A stretch of DNA of 64,000 nucleotides from a bacterium (GCA_025774245.1 JALGWI010000002.1:98648-162647), one strand, 5' to 3'; shown: positions 46,346 through 55,459, counted from the stretch's first letter. Numbers and translations are program-made. Notes: generated by a model from the sequence alone, not told the origin.

Positions 46346-46374
46346 ATTCTAAGACTCTCCCATCACGAGGTCAA
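46346..46374 (-). promoter_or_regulatory. promoter of the 93-residue unknown gene
   Basis: TTGACC (46374-46369), a 17-bp spacer and TAGAAT (46351-46346): ten of twelve consensus positions. Confidence 0.75.
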
Positions 46375-46414
46375 GTATGAAGCGCGCCCTTCCGAGGCCC
46401 TCCGAGCAACCGGC

Positions 46415-46444
46415 TTGACATCGCCGAGCCCGCAAGCGTAGGCT
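46415..46444 (+). promoter_or_regulatory. promoter of the small membrane protein and UbiA-TPR genes
   Basis: A perfect TTGACA (46415-46420), an 18-bp spacer and TAGGCT (46439-46444). The -35 box is 41 bases from the divergent minus-strand promoter. Confidence 0.6.
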
Positions 46445-46496
46445 CTAGGTGACGTTGCGTGATATGTGGCCCGTGGCAGGTGGAAAGGAAGGATCC

Positions 46497-46679
46497 GTGA
46501 AGCTCCTCTCGTTCGTGCTGGCCGTGCTTGCCGCAGTGGTCTTCCTGATCGGAGGCGCTCTCAAGCTCACCACCAACGGGCTCCTCTGGAGCATCGCTCC
46601 GGTGACGTTCTGGCGGTTCTCGATCGCGTGTCTCGGGTTCGCGATCTACCTGCACCTGTACGCCAAGGACAGAGAATAA
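46497..46679 (+). CDS. 60-residue two-helix membrane protein
   Basis: A small protein with two membrane helices (about 3-22 and 29-52): KLLSFVLAVLAAVVFLIGGA, then SIAPVTFWRFSIACLGFAIY, ending in LHLYAKDRE. I recognise no family. The GTG at 46497 has AAGGAAGG four bases upstream. A longer frame from an ATG at 46449 starts at the predicted transcription start and is less likely. It precedes the UbiA-like/TPR gene by about 80 bases on the same transcript. Confidence 0.65.
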   Translation: MKLLSFVLAVLAAVVFLIGGALKLTTNGLLWSIAPVTFWRFSIACLGFAIYLHLYAKDRE

Positions 46680-46760
46680 CATCCCGTTCGACCGGAGCCC
46701 GGTCCCTGGGACCGGGCCGGAGGGGTGCTGCGAGCGGCGGGTCGTGCGGCCGCTTCCGGG

Positions 46761-49262
46761 ATGAAGAGCCCCGAGAAGGAGAGGAAGAGCTTGGACGACG
46801 CAATCCGAAGAAGCCCGACCGACAGGGTGCGCGCGCTCGTCGACCGGGTCGAGCTCACACCGTTGAGCCTCGGCAGGTGGCTCCTGATCCTGGGAGCCAT
46901 CATCGTGATCAGACACTTCCTGGAGCAGGTCGCCGGACAGCAGAAGACGCTCTACTTCCTGTCGTACTTCATCCACTACCCCCTCGCGTACATCGCGCCG
47001 CTCCTCACGCTCTCGGTCGTCCTCGCGGGGCTCTCGGGCGAGAGGATCGAGCGGGTCACGAAGCTCATGCTCTTCGCGTGGCTCCTGACGCTCCTCCCCC
47101 CGCTGATCGACATCCTGTTCGCGCGGACGAGGGAGGCGCCGGAGCTCATCGGGTACCTGATCCCGAAGGACGGCGGGCTCGCGCCCGCGTTCCTCAACCT
47201 CCTCAATCCCACGTACCGGGAGTTCCAGGGAACGACGGCGGGAATCAGGATCGAGGCGGCTCTCGGCTGCCTCCTCGGCGCGTACTACGTGTTCCTCAAG
47301 ACGCGGAACGTCGCACGGTCGATCCTGTCGTTCTTCGTCATCTACACGACCATGTTCTTCTTCTTCGCCCTGCCGCCGATCACCGTGGCGGTGACGAAGC
47401 TCTTCGGCGGCGACGTGACCAACGTCTACCAGTTCTTCTTCGCGAAGGCGAGCGTCCACCGGGCGTTCGCCAACGCGACGCCGTTCGCGATGTCCGACCT
47501 CTCGAACTCGCTGATCGACCTCATCGTGATCGCCCCGATCCTCGCGGTCTGGGTTCGGATGTACGACAGGGAGCGGTTCGCGCTCCTCAGGGCCACGTTC
47601 GACCCCATCCAGGTGCCGTACCACGTGCTCGCGACGTTTGCCGGGCTGGTGCTCGCTGCGCGGCTCCTCCTGAACTCGAGAGGTCTCCTCTCCTTCGGCC
47701 ATCCGTTCGACGTGATCGCCGTCGGCGGCATCCTGGCTTCGGCGCTCTTCACGGGCGTGGCCGCCGTCGCCCTGCGGAAGCTGCACGAGCACGGACCGGA
47801 GGCGGCCCCCGGACCGCCCCGAGAGCACCTCTTCGAGATCGGAATCTCCGCGTTCGTGTTCGCGACGCTCTTCGCGCTCTCGGTGAGCTACGTGGCGCTG
47901 ACGCACGTCCTCGGCGTCCTCGCGATCTACTACCTCTACTACACGCCGCCGATCAGGCTCTCGAGGTTCCCGGTGCTCGGATCGTTCCTCATCGGCGGGG
48001 CGACGGTCTTCTCGGTGCTCCTGGGATTCTCGGCGTACGCCGGCGGCGCGGCCGCGCTCTGGCTGCCCGGCGCCGTCGTCATCCTCTGCCTCTTCGTGCC
48101 GACGCTCGCCCTCACGACGCGCGACCTCTGGACCGCGGCGGCCGACCGCGACGAGCGGTGGAGCATCGTCAACCTCCTCGGGGAGAAGAGGGCGACGGTC
48201 GTTGGCGCGATCGCCGTCGTCGTGGCGTCCCTTCTGCCGGCGCTCGTCCTGAGGGCGCCGATCCTGCTGGCTCCCGGGGTCATCGTGGGCGCGCTCGGCT
48301 TCGTCCTCGTCACCACCCGTCCGGCGGTCACCGTGCCGGCCATCCTCTCCATCCTGGCGTTCGCCCTCGTAGGCGCCGGGTTCAGCATGCAGGGCGCGTT
48401 CGCGCCGACGCTCCTTGGCCAGCTCGCCCGGACGAGCTTCGCCGAGGTCTCCCGGAAGGTCGGGACCTTCGAGCTCGTCGATCCTGGGCAGTCGTCGGAG
48501 GTGGCCGTGCTCCTCCAGGAAGGACTGCAGCACTACCGGCGGGGAGACCTCGAGGACGCCGGCGAGTCGTACAGGATGGCGACCGAGGTCGATCCGGAGA
48601 GCGTCCAGGCGTACGTGAGCCTCGGCAGCGTCCACCTGAGGCTCGAGCGCCTGAACGAGGCGGCGAGGGCCTTCCGCAGAGCCATCGCGCTCGACCCGGA
48701 CGACAGCATGGCACACCTCGGACTCGGACAGACGCACAAGCTCCTCGCCGACCCCGACAGCGCGATCGAGGAGCTGACGACCGCGCTCGAGCTGGACCCG
48801 GAGAACGCGGAGGCCGCCTACACGCTGGCCCTCATCCACAGGGACATGGGCGACGTCGACGAGGAGATCGCGGCGCTCACGCGCACGGTCTCGCTCGACC
48901 CGAGACACAGCCCCTCCCACTCGCGGCTGGCCGACTACTACCTCGCGAACGAGATGTACGTCGAGGCCGTCGCGTCGCTCAAGGCCGTGCTCTCGGGACG
49001 GGTGCCGGTCGAACACGTACACACCCGCATGGCCGAGGCCTACTACGAGCTCGGCGACCTGGACGCCGCCGAGAACGAGCTTCGCAAGGAGATCACCTTC
49101 AGGCCGAAGCTGGCGTCGCCCCACGCGAACCTGGCGCGCCTTCTGGCCGAGAAGGGAGAGACGGCCGAAGCCAGGAGAGAGATAGAAACGGCGATGGAAC
49201 TCACCGAGGACCCGAGGCTCCTCGCCCGCTTCGAGCAGGAGCTCGAGGCGCTCGGCCGGTAG
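46761..49262 (+). CDS. UbiA-like polytopic membrane protein fused to C-terminal TPR repeats
   Basis: An 833-residue protein with two parts. Residues about 35-560 hold 14 or more membrane helices. In the second half, IYYLYYTPPIRLSRFPVLGS followed by FLIGG (about 388-412) strongly resembles the UbiA prenyltransferase Y-x-x-PP-x-R-L-K loop, and TTRDLWTAAADRDERW (about 452-467) matches its second Asp-rich motif. The first UbiA motif (N-D-x-x-D) is not seen where expected (near FTGVAAVALRKLHEHG), so prenyltransfer activity is doubtful. Residues about 580-825 are seven or so TPRs. The start could also be TTG at 46791, which has a better ribosome site. Confidence 0.7.
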   Translation: MKSPEKERKSLDDAIRRSPTDRVRALVDRVELTPLSLGRWLLILGAIIVIRHFLEQVAGQQKTLYFLSYFIHYPLAYIAPLLTLSVVLAGLSGERIERVTKLMLFAWLLTLLPPLIDILFARTREAPELIGYLIPKDGGLAPAFLNLLNPTYREFQGTTAGIRIEAALGCLLGAYYVFLKTRNVARSILSFFVIYTTMFFFFALPPITVAVTKLFGGDVTNVYQFFFAKASVHRAFANATPFAMSDLSNSLIDLIVIAPILAVWVRMYDRERFALLRATFDPIQVPYHVLATFAGLVLAARLLLNSRGLLSFGHPFDVIAVGGILASALFTGVAAVALRKLHEHGPEAAPGPPREHLFEIGISAFVFATLFALSVSYVALTHVLGVLAIYYLYYTPPIRLSRFPVLGSFLIGGATVFSVLLGFSAYAGGAAALWLPGAVVILCLFVPTLALTTRDLWTAAADRDERWSIVNLLGEKRATVVGAIAVVVASLLPALVLRAPILLAPGVIVGALGFVLVTTRPAVTVPAILSILAFALVGAGFSMQGAFAPTLLGQLARTSFAEVSRKVGTFELVDPGQSSEVAVLLQEGLQHYRRGDLEDAGESYRMATEVDPESVQAYVSLGSVHLRLERLNEAARAFRRAIALDPDDSMAHLGLGQTHKLLADPDSAIEELTTALELDPENAEAAYTLALIHRDMGDVDEEIAALTRTVSLDPRHSPSHSRLADYYLANEMYVEAVASLKAVLSGRVPVEHVHTRMAEAYYELGDLDAAENELRKEITFRPKLASPHANLARLLAEKGETAEARREIETAMELTEDPRLLARFEQELEALGR

Positions 49263-49352
49263 GACGGACGCCGGGCGGCGTCCGGAACGACGATCGCGGA
49301 GTGGTCGTCCGGGAGGCGGGTCGTCCCGAGTGACGGGTCGTCCCGCGGCGGC

Positions 49353-49832
49353 CTAGGCGTCCGAGCCGCCCCGCTCGTGAACGAGCACCCGGCACGGCGC
49401 GGAGCTCTGGAGGCTCGTCACCGGCGAGCCGGTCACGAGCCTCGAGATCGCCGGCCTCGCCCGCCTCGTCACGAAGATCGCGTCGGCCGACTCCTGCCTG
49501 GCAGCCTCGAGCGATCTGGTCAGGAACTCCCCTTCCACGAACTCAGTCCTCACTACGATCCCGCGGTCTTCCGCGATCCGGCGGACGCGCGCGAGCTCGT
49601 CCCTCCCCTGCCGCTCCTGCTCGCTCCGCATCACGGCCAGAAGCTGTCCGCTCGGCGTCTCGCCGAGGAACCCGAGGTTCTGGAGACGGTCCTGCACGTC
49701 CTCCGATATCGACGTATCGAGGATGAAGAACGCGACGAGCTCGCCCTTCTCCTCTCCGGCTGCCGTGAGCGCGGCGTCGACGCAGCCGGAAGACAGCCGC
49801 ATGGGTGAGAGTATGAGAAGTATACGCTTCAA
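49353..49832 (-). CDS. universal stress protein family (UspA-like)
   Basis: A 159-residue Usp-fold protein: MKRILLILSPMRLSSGCVDA at the start, the long helix with EQERQGRDELARVRRIAEDR, and an end reading AIFVTRRARPAISRLVTGSP. The usual ATP loop G-x2-G-x9-G-S/T is altered (RRARPAISRLVTGSPVTSLQ), with Arg in place of the first Gly, so nucleotide binding is uncertain. It lies 15 bases after the DASS transporter gene and may regulate or accompany that transporter. Confidence 0.8.
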   Translation of the reverse strand: MKRILLILSPMRLSSGCVDAALTAAGEEKGELVAFFILDTSISEDVQDRLQNLGFLGETPSGQLLAVMRSEQERQGRDELARVRRIAEDRGIVVRTEFVEGEFLTRSLEAARQESADAIFVTRRARPAISRLVTGSPVTSLQSSAPCRVLVHERGGSDA

Positions 49833-49847
49833 GGGCCTCCCTCCGTC

Positions 49848-51233
49848 CTACGACATGATCCCAAGGTGCGGCCAGTAGAACTTCATGACGATAATCAGAA
49901 TGGCGAGCGCCACGAGCTTGAGGAGCGCTCCGGCGAGAACGGACTCCCGCAATCGGTAGTAGCCCGCCGAGTAGGCGATCGCGTTCGGCGGCGTCCCCAT
50001 CGGCAGGGCGAACGCGAGCCCCGCCGGAACGGCGACGGCGTAGACCACGACGACGGGGTCGATGCCCGCGCGGTCGGCGACACCGAAGCAGATCGGCAGG
50101 AGAAGCGCCAACGCCGCGACGTTGCTGATCGCCTCCGTGAGGAAGGCCGCGAAGATCGCGAAGACGACGATGATCCAGAAGCTCGGGAGGTCCTCCATGC
50201 GCGCCATGGCGACGTCGGCGAGCCACTTCGCCCCGCCCGTCTCGTGGAGCGCGGCGGCGATCGCCATCGCTCCACCGTACATCAGGATGACGCCCCAGTT
50301 GACGTACTCCTCGACGCTCTTCCAGTCGATCAGATTGAAGATGAAGAGGGCGACCGCGGCGAGGAGCGCGATCGACGCCAGGCCGAGCGCCTGGCCGCCC
50401 AGGATCCACCCGGCGATCGTGATGACCGTGATCAGAGCGACGCCCTTCTCCCGCCGCGAGAGCGGGCCGAGGGAGCGGGCCTTCTCGTCGAGCGCCCGCT
50501 TGGCCCGCTCGACGTCCTCGACGTCCATCGCGAAGAGCCTCGTCAGGAGGAGGTGAGCAACGACGAGAAGGACGATGGCGAACGGGGCGACGGCGACCAT
50601 CCAGTCGAGGAAACCGATCGTGCGTCCGTAGTGCTCGGAGAGGATACCGAGCGCGAGAGGGGCCCTCGCGCCGCCGAGGAACGTCGCGACGCCGCCGATG
50701 ACGGCGCCCCACGCGAGCGCGAGGAAGAGCGCCGCTCCGAAGCTGCTCTTCTTCGGAACGATCTCGAGCGCGCGCGCGATCTCGAGCACGATCGGGAAGA
50801 GCATCGCCGCGACGGCGTGCTCCGGCATCCAGAAGGCGAGGAACCCTCCGGAGAAGATGACGCCGGCGATGAGCGATCTCGGGGTGCGGCCGAACCGGCG
50901 CATGAACCCGACCGCGAGCCGCGTGGAGAGGCCCGAGCCCATGAGCGCCGCCGCCAGGATGAACGCTCCCAGAATGAAGAAGACGACCGGGCTCCCGAAG
51001 AGGGAGAACGATCTCTCGGGCGAGACGACGCGGAGGACGGGAAGGAGAACGATGGCGAGGAGGCTCGTGACGGCGAGCGGGAGCGCGTTCGAGACCCACA
51101 GGACGAAGCAGAGCGCGAAGATCGCGATCGCGCCCTGTGCCTCCCGGCTGAGGCCCGCGGGGCTGGGAGCGACGATGATCCCGGCACAGAGAACGAACGC
51201 GATGATGATGAAAAGAATCTTCGCTCGCCTCAC
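49848..51233 (-). CDS. DASS (SLC13) family anion transporter
   Basis: A 461-residue transporter with about 11-12 helices and two inverted repeats. The C-terminal repeat keeps recognisable sites (EAISNVAALALLLP and MGTPPNAIAYSAGY). The N-terminal repeat reads FWMPEHAVAAMLFP and GGVATFLGGARAP where SNT and GTPPN would be expected, so one cation/substrate half-site is changed. Substrates in the family are dicarboxylates, sulfate or phosphate. The GTG at 51233 has GGGAGG upstream; the ATG six codons earlier (51251) has no ribosome site. Confidence 0.85.
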   Translation of the reverse strand: MRRAKILFIIIAFVLCAGIIVAPSPAGLSREAQGAIAIFALCFVLWVSNALPLAVTSLLAIVLLPVLRVVSPERSFSLFGSPVVFFILGAFILAAALMGSGLSTRLAVGFMRRFGRTPRSLIAGVIFSGGFLAFWMPEHAVAAMLFPIVLEIARALEIVPKKSSFGAALFLALAWGAVIGGVATFLGGARAPLALGILSEHYGRTIGFLDWMVAVAPFAIVLLVVAHLLLTRLFAMDVEDVERAKRALDEKARSLGPLSRREKGVALITVITIAGWILGGQALGLASIALLAAVALFIFNLIDWKSVEEYVNWGVILMYGGAMAIAAALHETGGAKWLADVAMARMEDLPSFWIIVVFAIFAAFLTEAISNVAALALLLPICFGVADRAGIDPVVVVYAVAVPAGLAFALPMGTPPNAIAYSAGYYRLRESVLAGALLKLVALAILIIVMKFYWPHLGIMS

Positions 51234-51303
51234 GGGGCCCCTCCCGCTCATGGCCGCGACCGGTCACGGGCGCGCAGGACTCGAAACGCGCCTCGGTGGC
51301 GGT

Positions 51304-51332
51304 AGTCTTCCACCGGCGATTTCCGGTGTCAA
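51304..51332 (-). promoter_or_regulatory. promoter of the DASS transporter-usp operon
   Basis: A perfect TTGACA (51332-51327), a 17-bp spacer and a weak AAGACT (51309-51304). The leader would be about 64 nt. Confidence 0.5.
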
Positions 51333-51393
51333 GGGCTTTCGGAAAACGGAGGCGGCGGCGCGGGGAGGACGGCGCCCGGACGCGCCGCGAAGA

Positions 51394-51423
51394 GCGGGGC
51401 GGCCCGCGATGGGACCGCCCCGC
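51394..51423 (-). terminator. hairpin after the M14 peptidase gene
   Basis: A 9-bp stem (GCGGGGCGG and complement, 12-nt loop) lies 35 bases past the peptidase stop. On the minus strand only TCTT follows, so it is a probable but weak terminator. Confidence 0.5.
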
Positions 51424-51457
51424 ATTCGTTCGTTCGAGCGCTCGCTCGAGCGGGCGC

Positions 51458-53788
51458 CTACTTCAGCAACACCATCTTGCCCGACGCGTCGCGGCCGTCG
51501 GCGGTGAGCCGCACGAAGTAGATGCCGGCCGCCACGGGGGCGCCGCTCTCGTCGGTGCCGTCCCAGCCGATCTCGTGGGCGCCGGCGTCGCGCTCCTCGT
51601 CAGCCACGAGCGCGCGGACCAGACGGCCCGCCGGATCGTAGATGCGAAGGTCGACGCGGCCCGCGGCGGGAAGCTCGAAGCGGACGCTCGTCCTGGGATT
51701 GAACGGGTTCGGGTAGTTCGAAACGGCGAGCCTTCGCACGGCGATTTCACCCTCGTCGATCCCCGAGGAGGAGCTCCCAACGAAGAGGCCGACGTCGTCG
51801 ACGTACCACCCGTCGGCGGTCGCCCAGCCGTCGGAATCGAGGACGAAGCGGACCTTGAAGGCCGCGGTCCCGATGTAGTCCGAGAGCTCGATGACCTCCT
51901 CGGTCCACGCCTGCTGTTCGCCGTCGAACGAGGCGACCTGTGTCCAGCTCGATCCGCCGTTCGTGCTCACCTCGACGTAGCAGAAGTCGTAGCCGGTCTC
52001 GGTGTCGTAGCTGTGCCAGAACGAGAGGTCGGCGTCTTCGGCGTCCGTCAGATCGATCGGGCCGGCGAGCGTCATCACGGTGTACGCGTTGTTTCCGTAG
52101 TCGCCGGACGGGCTGTCGGTCATCGACGTGACGGGACTCATGAAGGTGCTCGTCGTCACGCCCCAGCCTCCGTTCCAGTTCCCGAGCCCGGACTCGATGT
52201 CGTCGTAGAGGGTGGACGTCGCGAGCGCGAAGTCCTCGGAGGAGATCGTGTTGTCCTCGACCATGACGTCCTGGTGTTCCTGGCTGAGGTAGCCCAGGAG
52301 GGTCGCCTTCACCGTGTGCATGCCGGCAGGGACGAACGGGATCTCATAGTAGCCGGTCCCCGCGTCGGCCGTCGCCGTGTAGCCGGAGAGATCGGTGATC
52401 TCGACGGCGGCGGCGATCGGGTTCGCGTCGTCGTCCGTGACGTATCCCGCGACGGTCCCGCGCGGCGGCGGTTCCATCGCGAAGTCGACGACGACGAACG
52501 TGTCGAGGCTGGCGCTCACGTTGTAGACCGTCTCTGTCGGGTAGTCCGCGACGGTCGCCACGACCGTGTAGGTCCCGGTCTCGACCATCCGGTGGTAGTC
52601 GCCGACGGCCGGGTCGGTGTAGACGTCCTTCCCGATCTCGGGGATGCTGATCGTCGCGTAGAGCGGCTCCAGCGTCTCGGCGTCGTAGACGCGGCCGCGG
52701 ATCCCTCGACCGGACATCCGGGCCTGGTAGAGCATGGCGGGGATGTTGTCGGCGACGATACCGTCGATCTGATACGCGGGCGGGTCCTTGACGACCGAGA
52801 GCTCGATCGTCGTGTCGATCTCGCCGCGCGTGTCGTAGCACCAGTCCTGGCAGCTCCCCGTGATGACGTACCAGTCGGCCCCGTTCGTGACGGGGAGGCC
52901 GGAGAGGGAGCCGTACTCGTCCGAGATCGTGATGATCATCGGCTCGTCGGGCGTCGCGGCGTAGGAGTAGTCCCAGAGGTAGTTCACGTAGACCGCGCCC
53001 GAGTGGAACGTGAGAGACGTCACGGGGTTCATGCCGATGTTGTGGTCCCGGAGCGCCCGCGTCTCAGGAGCGCTGAACGCGGTTCCCGCGCTGCACCCGT
53101 CGGGACAGAGGTAGTTCCGGTTGAGGTCGGTGCCCTGCGCGTTGTAGCGGGAGCCGCTCGTGTGGCCGTCCGGGTTCAGCATCGGGATGATCCAGATCTC
53201 GCGGTTGTCGACAAGCCAGGTCACCTGGGGATCTGTCCCGTAGTTCTCGAGGAGGTACTTCGCCATGTAGTACGGCACCTCGATGCCGATCGTCTCGTTC
53301 CCGTGGTGGCCGCCGATCCACTGGATCTCGGGCTCGGCCTCTTCGATGTCGGGATTGTCGGTGATCTTGAGGGCCCAGAGTTGCCGGTGCTGGACGCTCT
53401 CGCCGATCGAGACGAGCTCGGTGATCGAGGGATACGCCGCGGCCCACGCCGCGAAGTCGTTCGTGATCTCGGTGTAGCTGTGGTACTCGCCCCTGTCGGG
53501 AAGGCCCAGCGACTGCACCTCGTCGCTCATGCGCTCGAAGATGACCGTCGGGCGGAAGCCGTTGGCCCAGAGCGCGTCGATCTCCGAGGGGATCGCCGCG
53601 ATCTCCGCCACCCCTCCCCTCACCGTCACGATGTCCATGCCGAGCTCGTTCAGGCGGTGGATGTCGGCACGGGAGAGGATCTCCACCTCCACCACGGCCG
53701 CGTCGTCACGCGGGTACGCGTACCCGGAAGACGCCGCAAGCACGGTCGCCAGCAGCGCGGCCGCCACGACCCAGAGCGAGACCCTCAT
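51458..53788 (-). CDS. secreted M14 zinc carboxypeptidase with FlgD-like sorting domain
   Basis: A 776-residue exported peptidase: signal peptide (about 1-24, ending SGYA), propeptide region, and M14 catalytic domain (about 95-360). The zinc motif is GGHHGNETIG, with a later His in LTFHSGAVY. DLNRNY is the Asn-Arg substrate motif, and TTIELS holds the catalytic Glu. Two CarboxypepD-reg-like beta domains follow (about 372-530). A jelly-roll like that of M6 peptidases comes next (about 535-680). The FlgD-like C-terminal domain (about 690-776) contains SNYPNPFNPRTSV and ends in GKMVLLK. The last domain resembles type IX sorting signals. The ATG at 53788 has AGGAG upstream. Confidence 0.9.
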   Translation of the reverse strand: MRVSLWVVAAALLATVLAASSGYAYPRDDAAVVEVEILSRADIHRLNELGMDIVTVRGGVAEIAAIPSEIDALWANGFRPTVIFERMSDEVQSLGLPDRGEYHSYTEITNDFAAWAAAYPSITELVSIGESVQHRQLWALKITDNPDIEEAEPEIQWIGGHHGNETIGIEVPYYMAKYLLENYGTDPQVTWLVDNREIWIIPMLNPDGHTSGSRYNAQGTDLNRNYLCPDGCSAGTAFSAPETRALRDHNIGMNPVTSLTFHSGAVYVNYLWDYSYAATPDEPMIITISDEYGSLSGLPVTNGADWYVITGSCQDWCYDTRGEIDTTIELSVVKDPPAYQIDGIVADNIPAMLYQARMSGRGIRGRVYDAETLEPLYATISIPEIGKDVYTDPAVGDYHRMVETGTYTVVATVADYPTETVYNVSASLDTFVVVDFAMEPPPRGTVAGYVTDDDANPIAAAVEITDLSGYTATADAGTGYYEIPFVPAGMHTVKATLLGYLSQEHQDVMVEDNTISSEDFALATSTLYDDIESGLGNWNGGWGVTTSTFMSPVTSMTDSPSGDYGNNAYTVMTLAGPIDLTDAEDADLSFWHSYDTETGYDFCYVEVSTNGGSSWTQVASFDGEQQAWTEEVIELSDYIGTAAFKVRFVLDSDGWATADGWYVDDVGLFVGSSSSGIDEGEIAVRRLAVSNYPNPFNPRTSVRFELPAAGRVDLRIYDPAGRLVRALVADEERDAGAHEIGWDGTDESGAPVAAGIYFVRLTADGRDASGKMVLLK

Positions 53789-53823
53789 CGAGAAGCTCCT
53801 TGAAAGTGGACCGTCCGTCAAGC

Positions 53824-53857
53824 GCGTGCCCGGCCCCGTCGCGGGCGCCGGGCACGC
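53824..53857 (-). other. intercistronic hairpin
   Basis: A perfect 10-bp stem (GCGTGCCCGG and complement, 14-nt loop) without a T-tract lies between two secreted-protein genes. Its stem core GTGCCCGG/CCGGGCAC is shared with the hairpin at 55418-55446. Confidence 0.7.
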
Positions 53858-53905
53858 AGCGAATATCGGAAAGAGAAGTCCTGCGAGCGCCGCCGGTGAC
53901 GGGCG

Positions 53906-55378
53906 CTACTTCAGGAGCGTCATCTTCATGAACGCGGTGTCGTCGGCCGCCGTGAGGCGCGAGAAGTAGATGCCGGACGACACGCTCTTGCCGGCGTCGT
54001 CGGTCCCGTCCCACGCCACGGTGTGGCTGCCGGGCGAGACCCTGCCATCGACGAGCGTCCGGACGACCTGCCCGTTCACGTTGTGCACCGTCAGGCTGAC
54101 GCGACCCGCGTCGGCCGGCACAGCGTACTCGATCGTCGTGACCGGGTTGAACGGATTCGGGAAGTTCTGGCCGAGCGAGACCCGCGCGACCTCGACCTCC
54201 CCGTCCTCGACGCCCGTCGCGATCGCGTCGGACCACGTGATGATGCGACCGATGAGCGTCTTCTGGTTGTTCGGATCAGGAGCGGCAGTGCTGATGTTCT
54301 CGAATGCGAACGACAGGAACGACAGGATGTGGCCGTCCTCGCCGCCGCCGATGCCCTTCGCGCCCTCGGCCGAGTCGAACAGCGTGAAGAACGAGTCGTC
54401 CGGGAAGTCCGGATTCCCCATCCCGTCGTCCGAGCTCGCGACGGCCGTCGTGAGGGGCAGCGTCATGTCGTCGGTGACGCCGTTCCCGGGAACGCCGGTG
54501 ACGAGCGCGCCGCCGACGTCGTCGTTCCACGTCGTCAGGTGCAGGTAGTCGGTCGTGAACGTCGTCGCACCCGGCCGGCTTGAGAGATACGCGCTGCTCG
54601 CGAGGAACAGGCTTCCGCCGCCGTTCAGGTAGTCCATCCAGCTGTCCTCGACCGTGCTCGTGATGCCGGACGCGTCGCCGCTTCCGGTCGTCCAGAGGAC
54701 GACCCGGTGCGAGTCCAGCATGTCGAGCGTCGGGTACCCGTCGAGTTCCGTCTCGGGGTCGTACCTGCGGCCCGAGAAGCCCGCGTCCGCGACGGCGGTC
54801 TCGATGTAGGTCTCGTCGCCTGCGCCGCCATCGTCGTCGACGATAAGGACCGATGGGACCTCGATGAAGGTGCCGTACGACTCGGTGATCGCGACGAGGG
54901 TGTCGCCGTTGCTCGTCGCGTGGAGCGTCGTCAGGGCCATGCCCTCGGCGGTCCCGAGGTTGTCGATAACGTGGACGTCGAACGTCTCGGCCTGGCCCGG
55001 GGCGAGGGTGTAGTCCCACGGGCCGAAGTGGCATGTACCGTTGGTGTCGCAGTAGTTGGCGAACCAGTCGAACGACGCGACGCCGTCAGGGAGCTCGTCC
55101 TGGGTGATGTCGACCGTGATGACGTCTGTCTCGGTGCCGGTGTTCGTGAGCACCGTGTAGAAGGTCGACTCGCCGCCGTAGTCCATCTCGTAGGCGTAGA
55201 TCTCAGTCGTAAACTCGACGCCGTACGCGCGCTCGCTCCGGCCATTTCCCGAAATGTCGTCCGGGAAGCCCCCCCCCTCGACCAGGGTCGCTTCGCCCGC
55301 GGGGCCTGCCACAGCGATCGACGCCGAGAGCAGGATCCCGAGGACGGCAACGGCCAGGGCCGGCAGCCGATTCCTCAT
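53906..55378 (-). CDS. secreted protein with FlgD-like sorting domain
   Basis: A 490-residue exported protein: signal peptide (1-24, ending AVAG), a beta domain (about 45-175: TFYTVLTNTGTETDVITVDI), an alpha/beta domain (about 175-395: SVLIVDDDGGAGDETYIETA, VVLWTTGSGDA, LNGGGSLFLASSAYLSS) and the C-terminal FlgD-like domain (about 402-490: GQNFPNPFNPVTTIEY ... ending KMTLLK). It has no catalytic motif that I recognise. It is a clear tandem paralogue of the next gene upstream in the operon (55460-57466) but lacks that protein's N-terminal thioredoxin-like domain. Confidence 0.85.
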   Translation of the reverse strand: MRNRLPALAVAVLGILLSASIAVAGPAGEATLVEGGGFPDDISGNGRSERAYGVEFTTEIYAYEMDYGGESTFYTVLTNTGTETDVITVDITQDELPDGVASFDWFANYCDTNGTCHFGPWDYTLAPGQAETFDVHVIDNLGTAEGMALTTLHATSNGDTLVAITESYGTFIEVPSVLIVDDDGGAGDETYIETAVADAGFSGRRYDPETELDGYPTLDMLDSHRVVLWTTGSGDASGITSTVEDSWMDYLNGGGSLFLASSAYLSSRPGATTFTTDYLHLTTWNDDVGGALVTGVPGNGVTDDMTLPLTTAVASSDDGMGNPDFPDDSFFTLFDSAEGAKGIGGGEDGHILSFLSFAFENISTAAPDPNNQKTLIGRIITWSDAIATGVEDGEVEVARVSLGQNFPNPFNPVTTIEYAVPADAGRVSLTVHNVNGQVVRTLVDGRVSPGSHTVAWDGTDDAGKSVSSGIYFSRLTAADDTAFMKMTLLK

Positions 55379-55417
55379 CGCGCAACTCCTTCCTGGGTGT
55401 CTGGTCGTGATCCTGCC

Positions 55418-55446
55418 GTGCCCGGCGGCCGGCGGCCGCCGGGCAC
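55418..55446 (-). other. intercistronic hairpin, 13-bp stem
   Basis: A perfect 13-bp stem (GTGCCCGGCGGCC and complement, 3-nt loop GGC) fills most of the gap between the selenoprotein candidate and its paralogue. There is no T-tract. It could be an mRNA-stabilising or processing site. Confidence 0.75.
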
Positions 55447-55459
55447 AATACCAACATCG

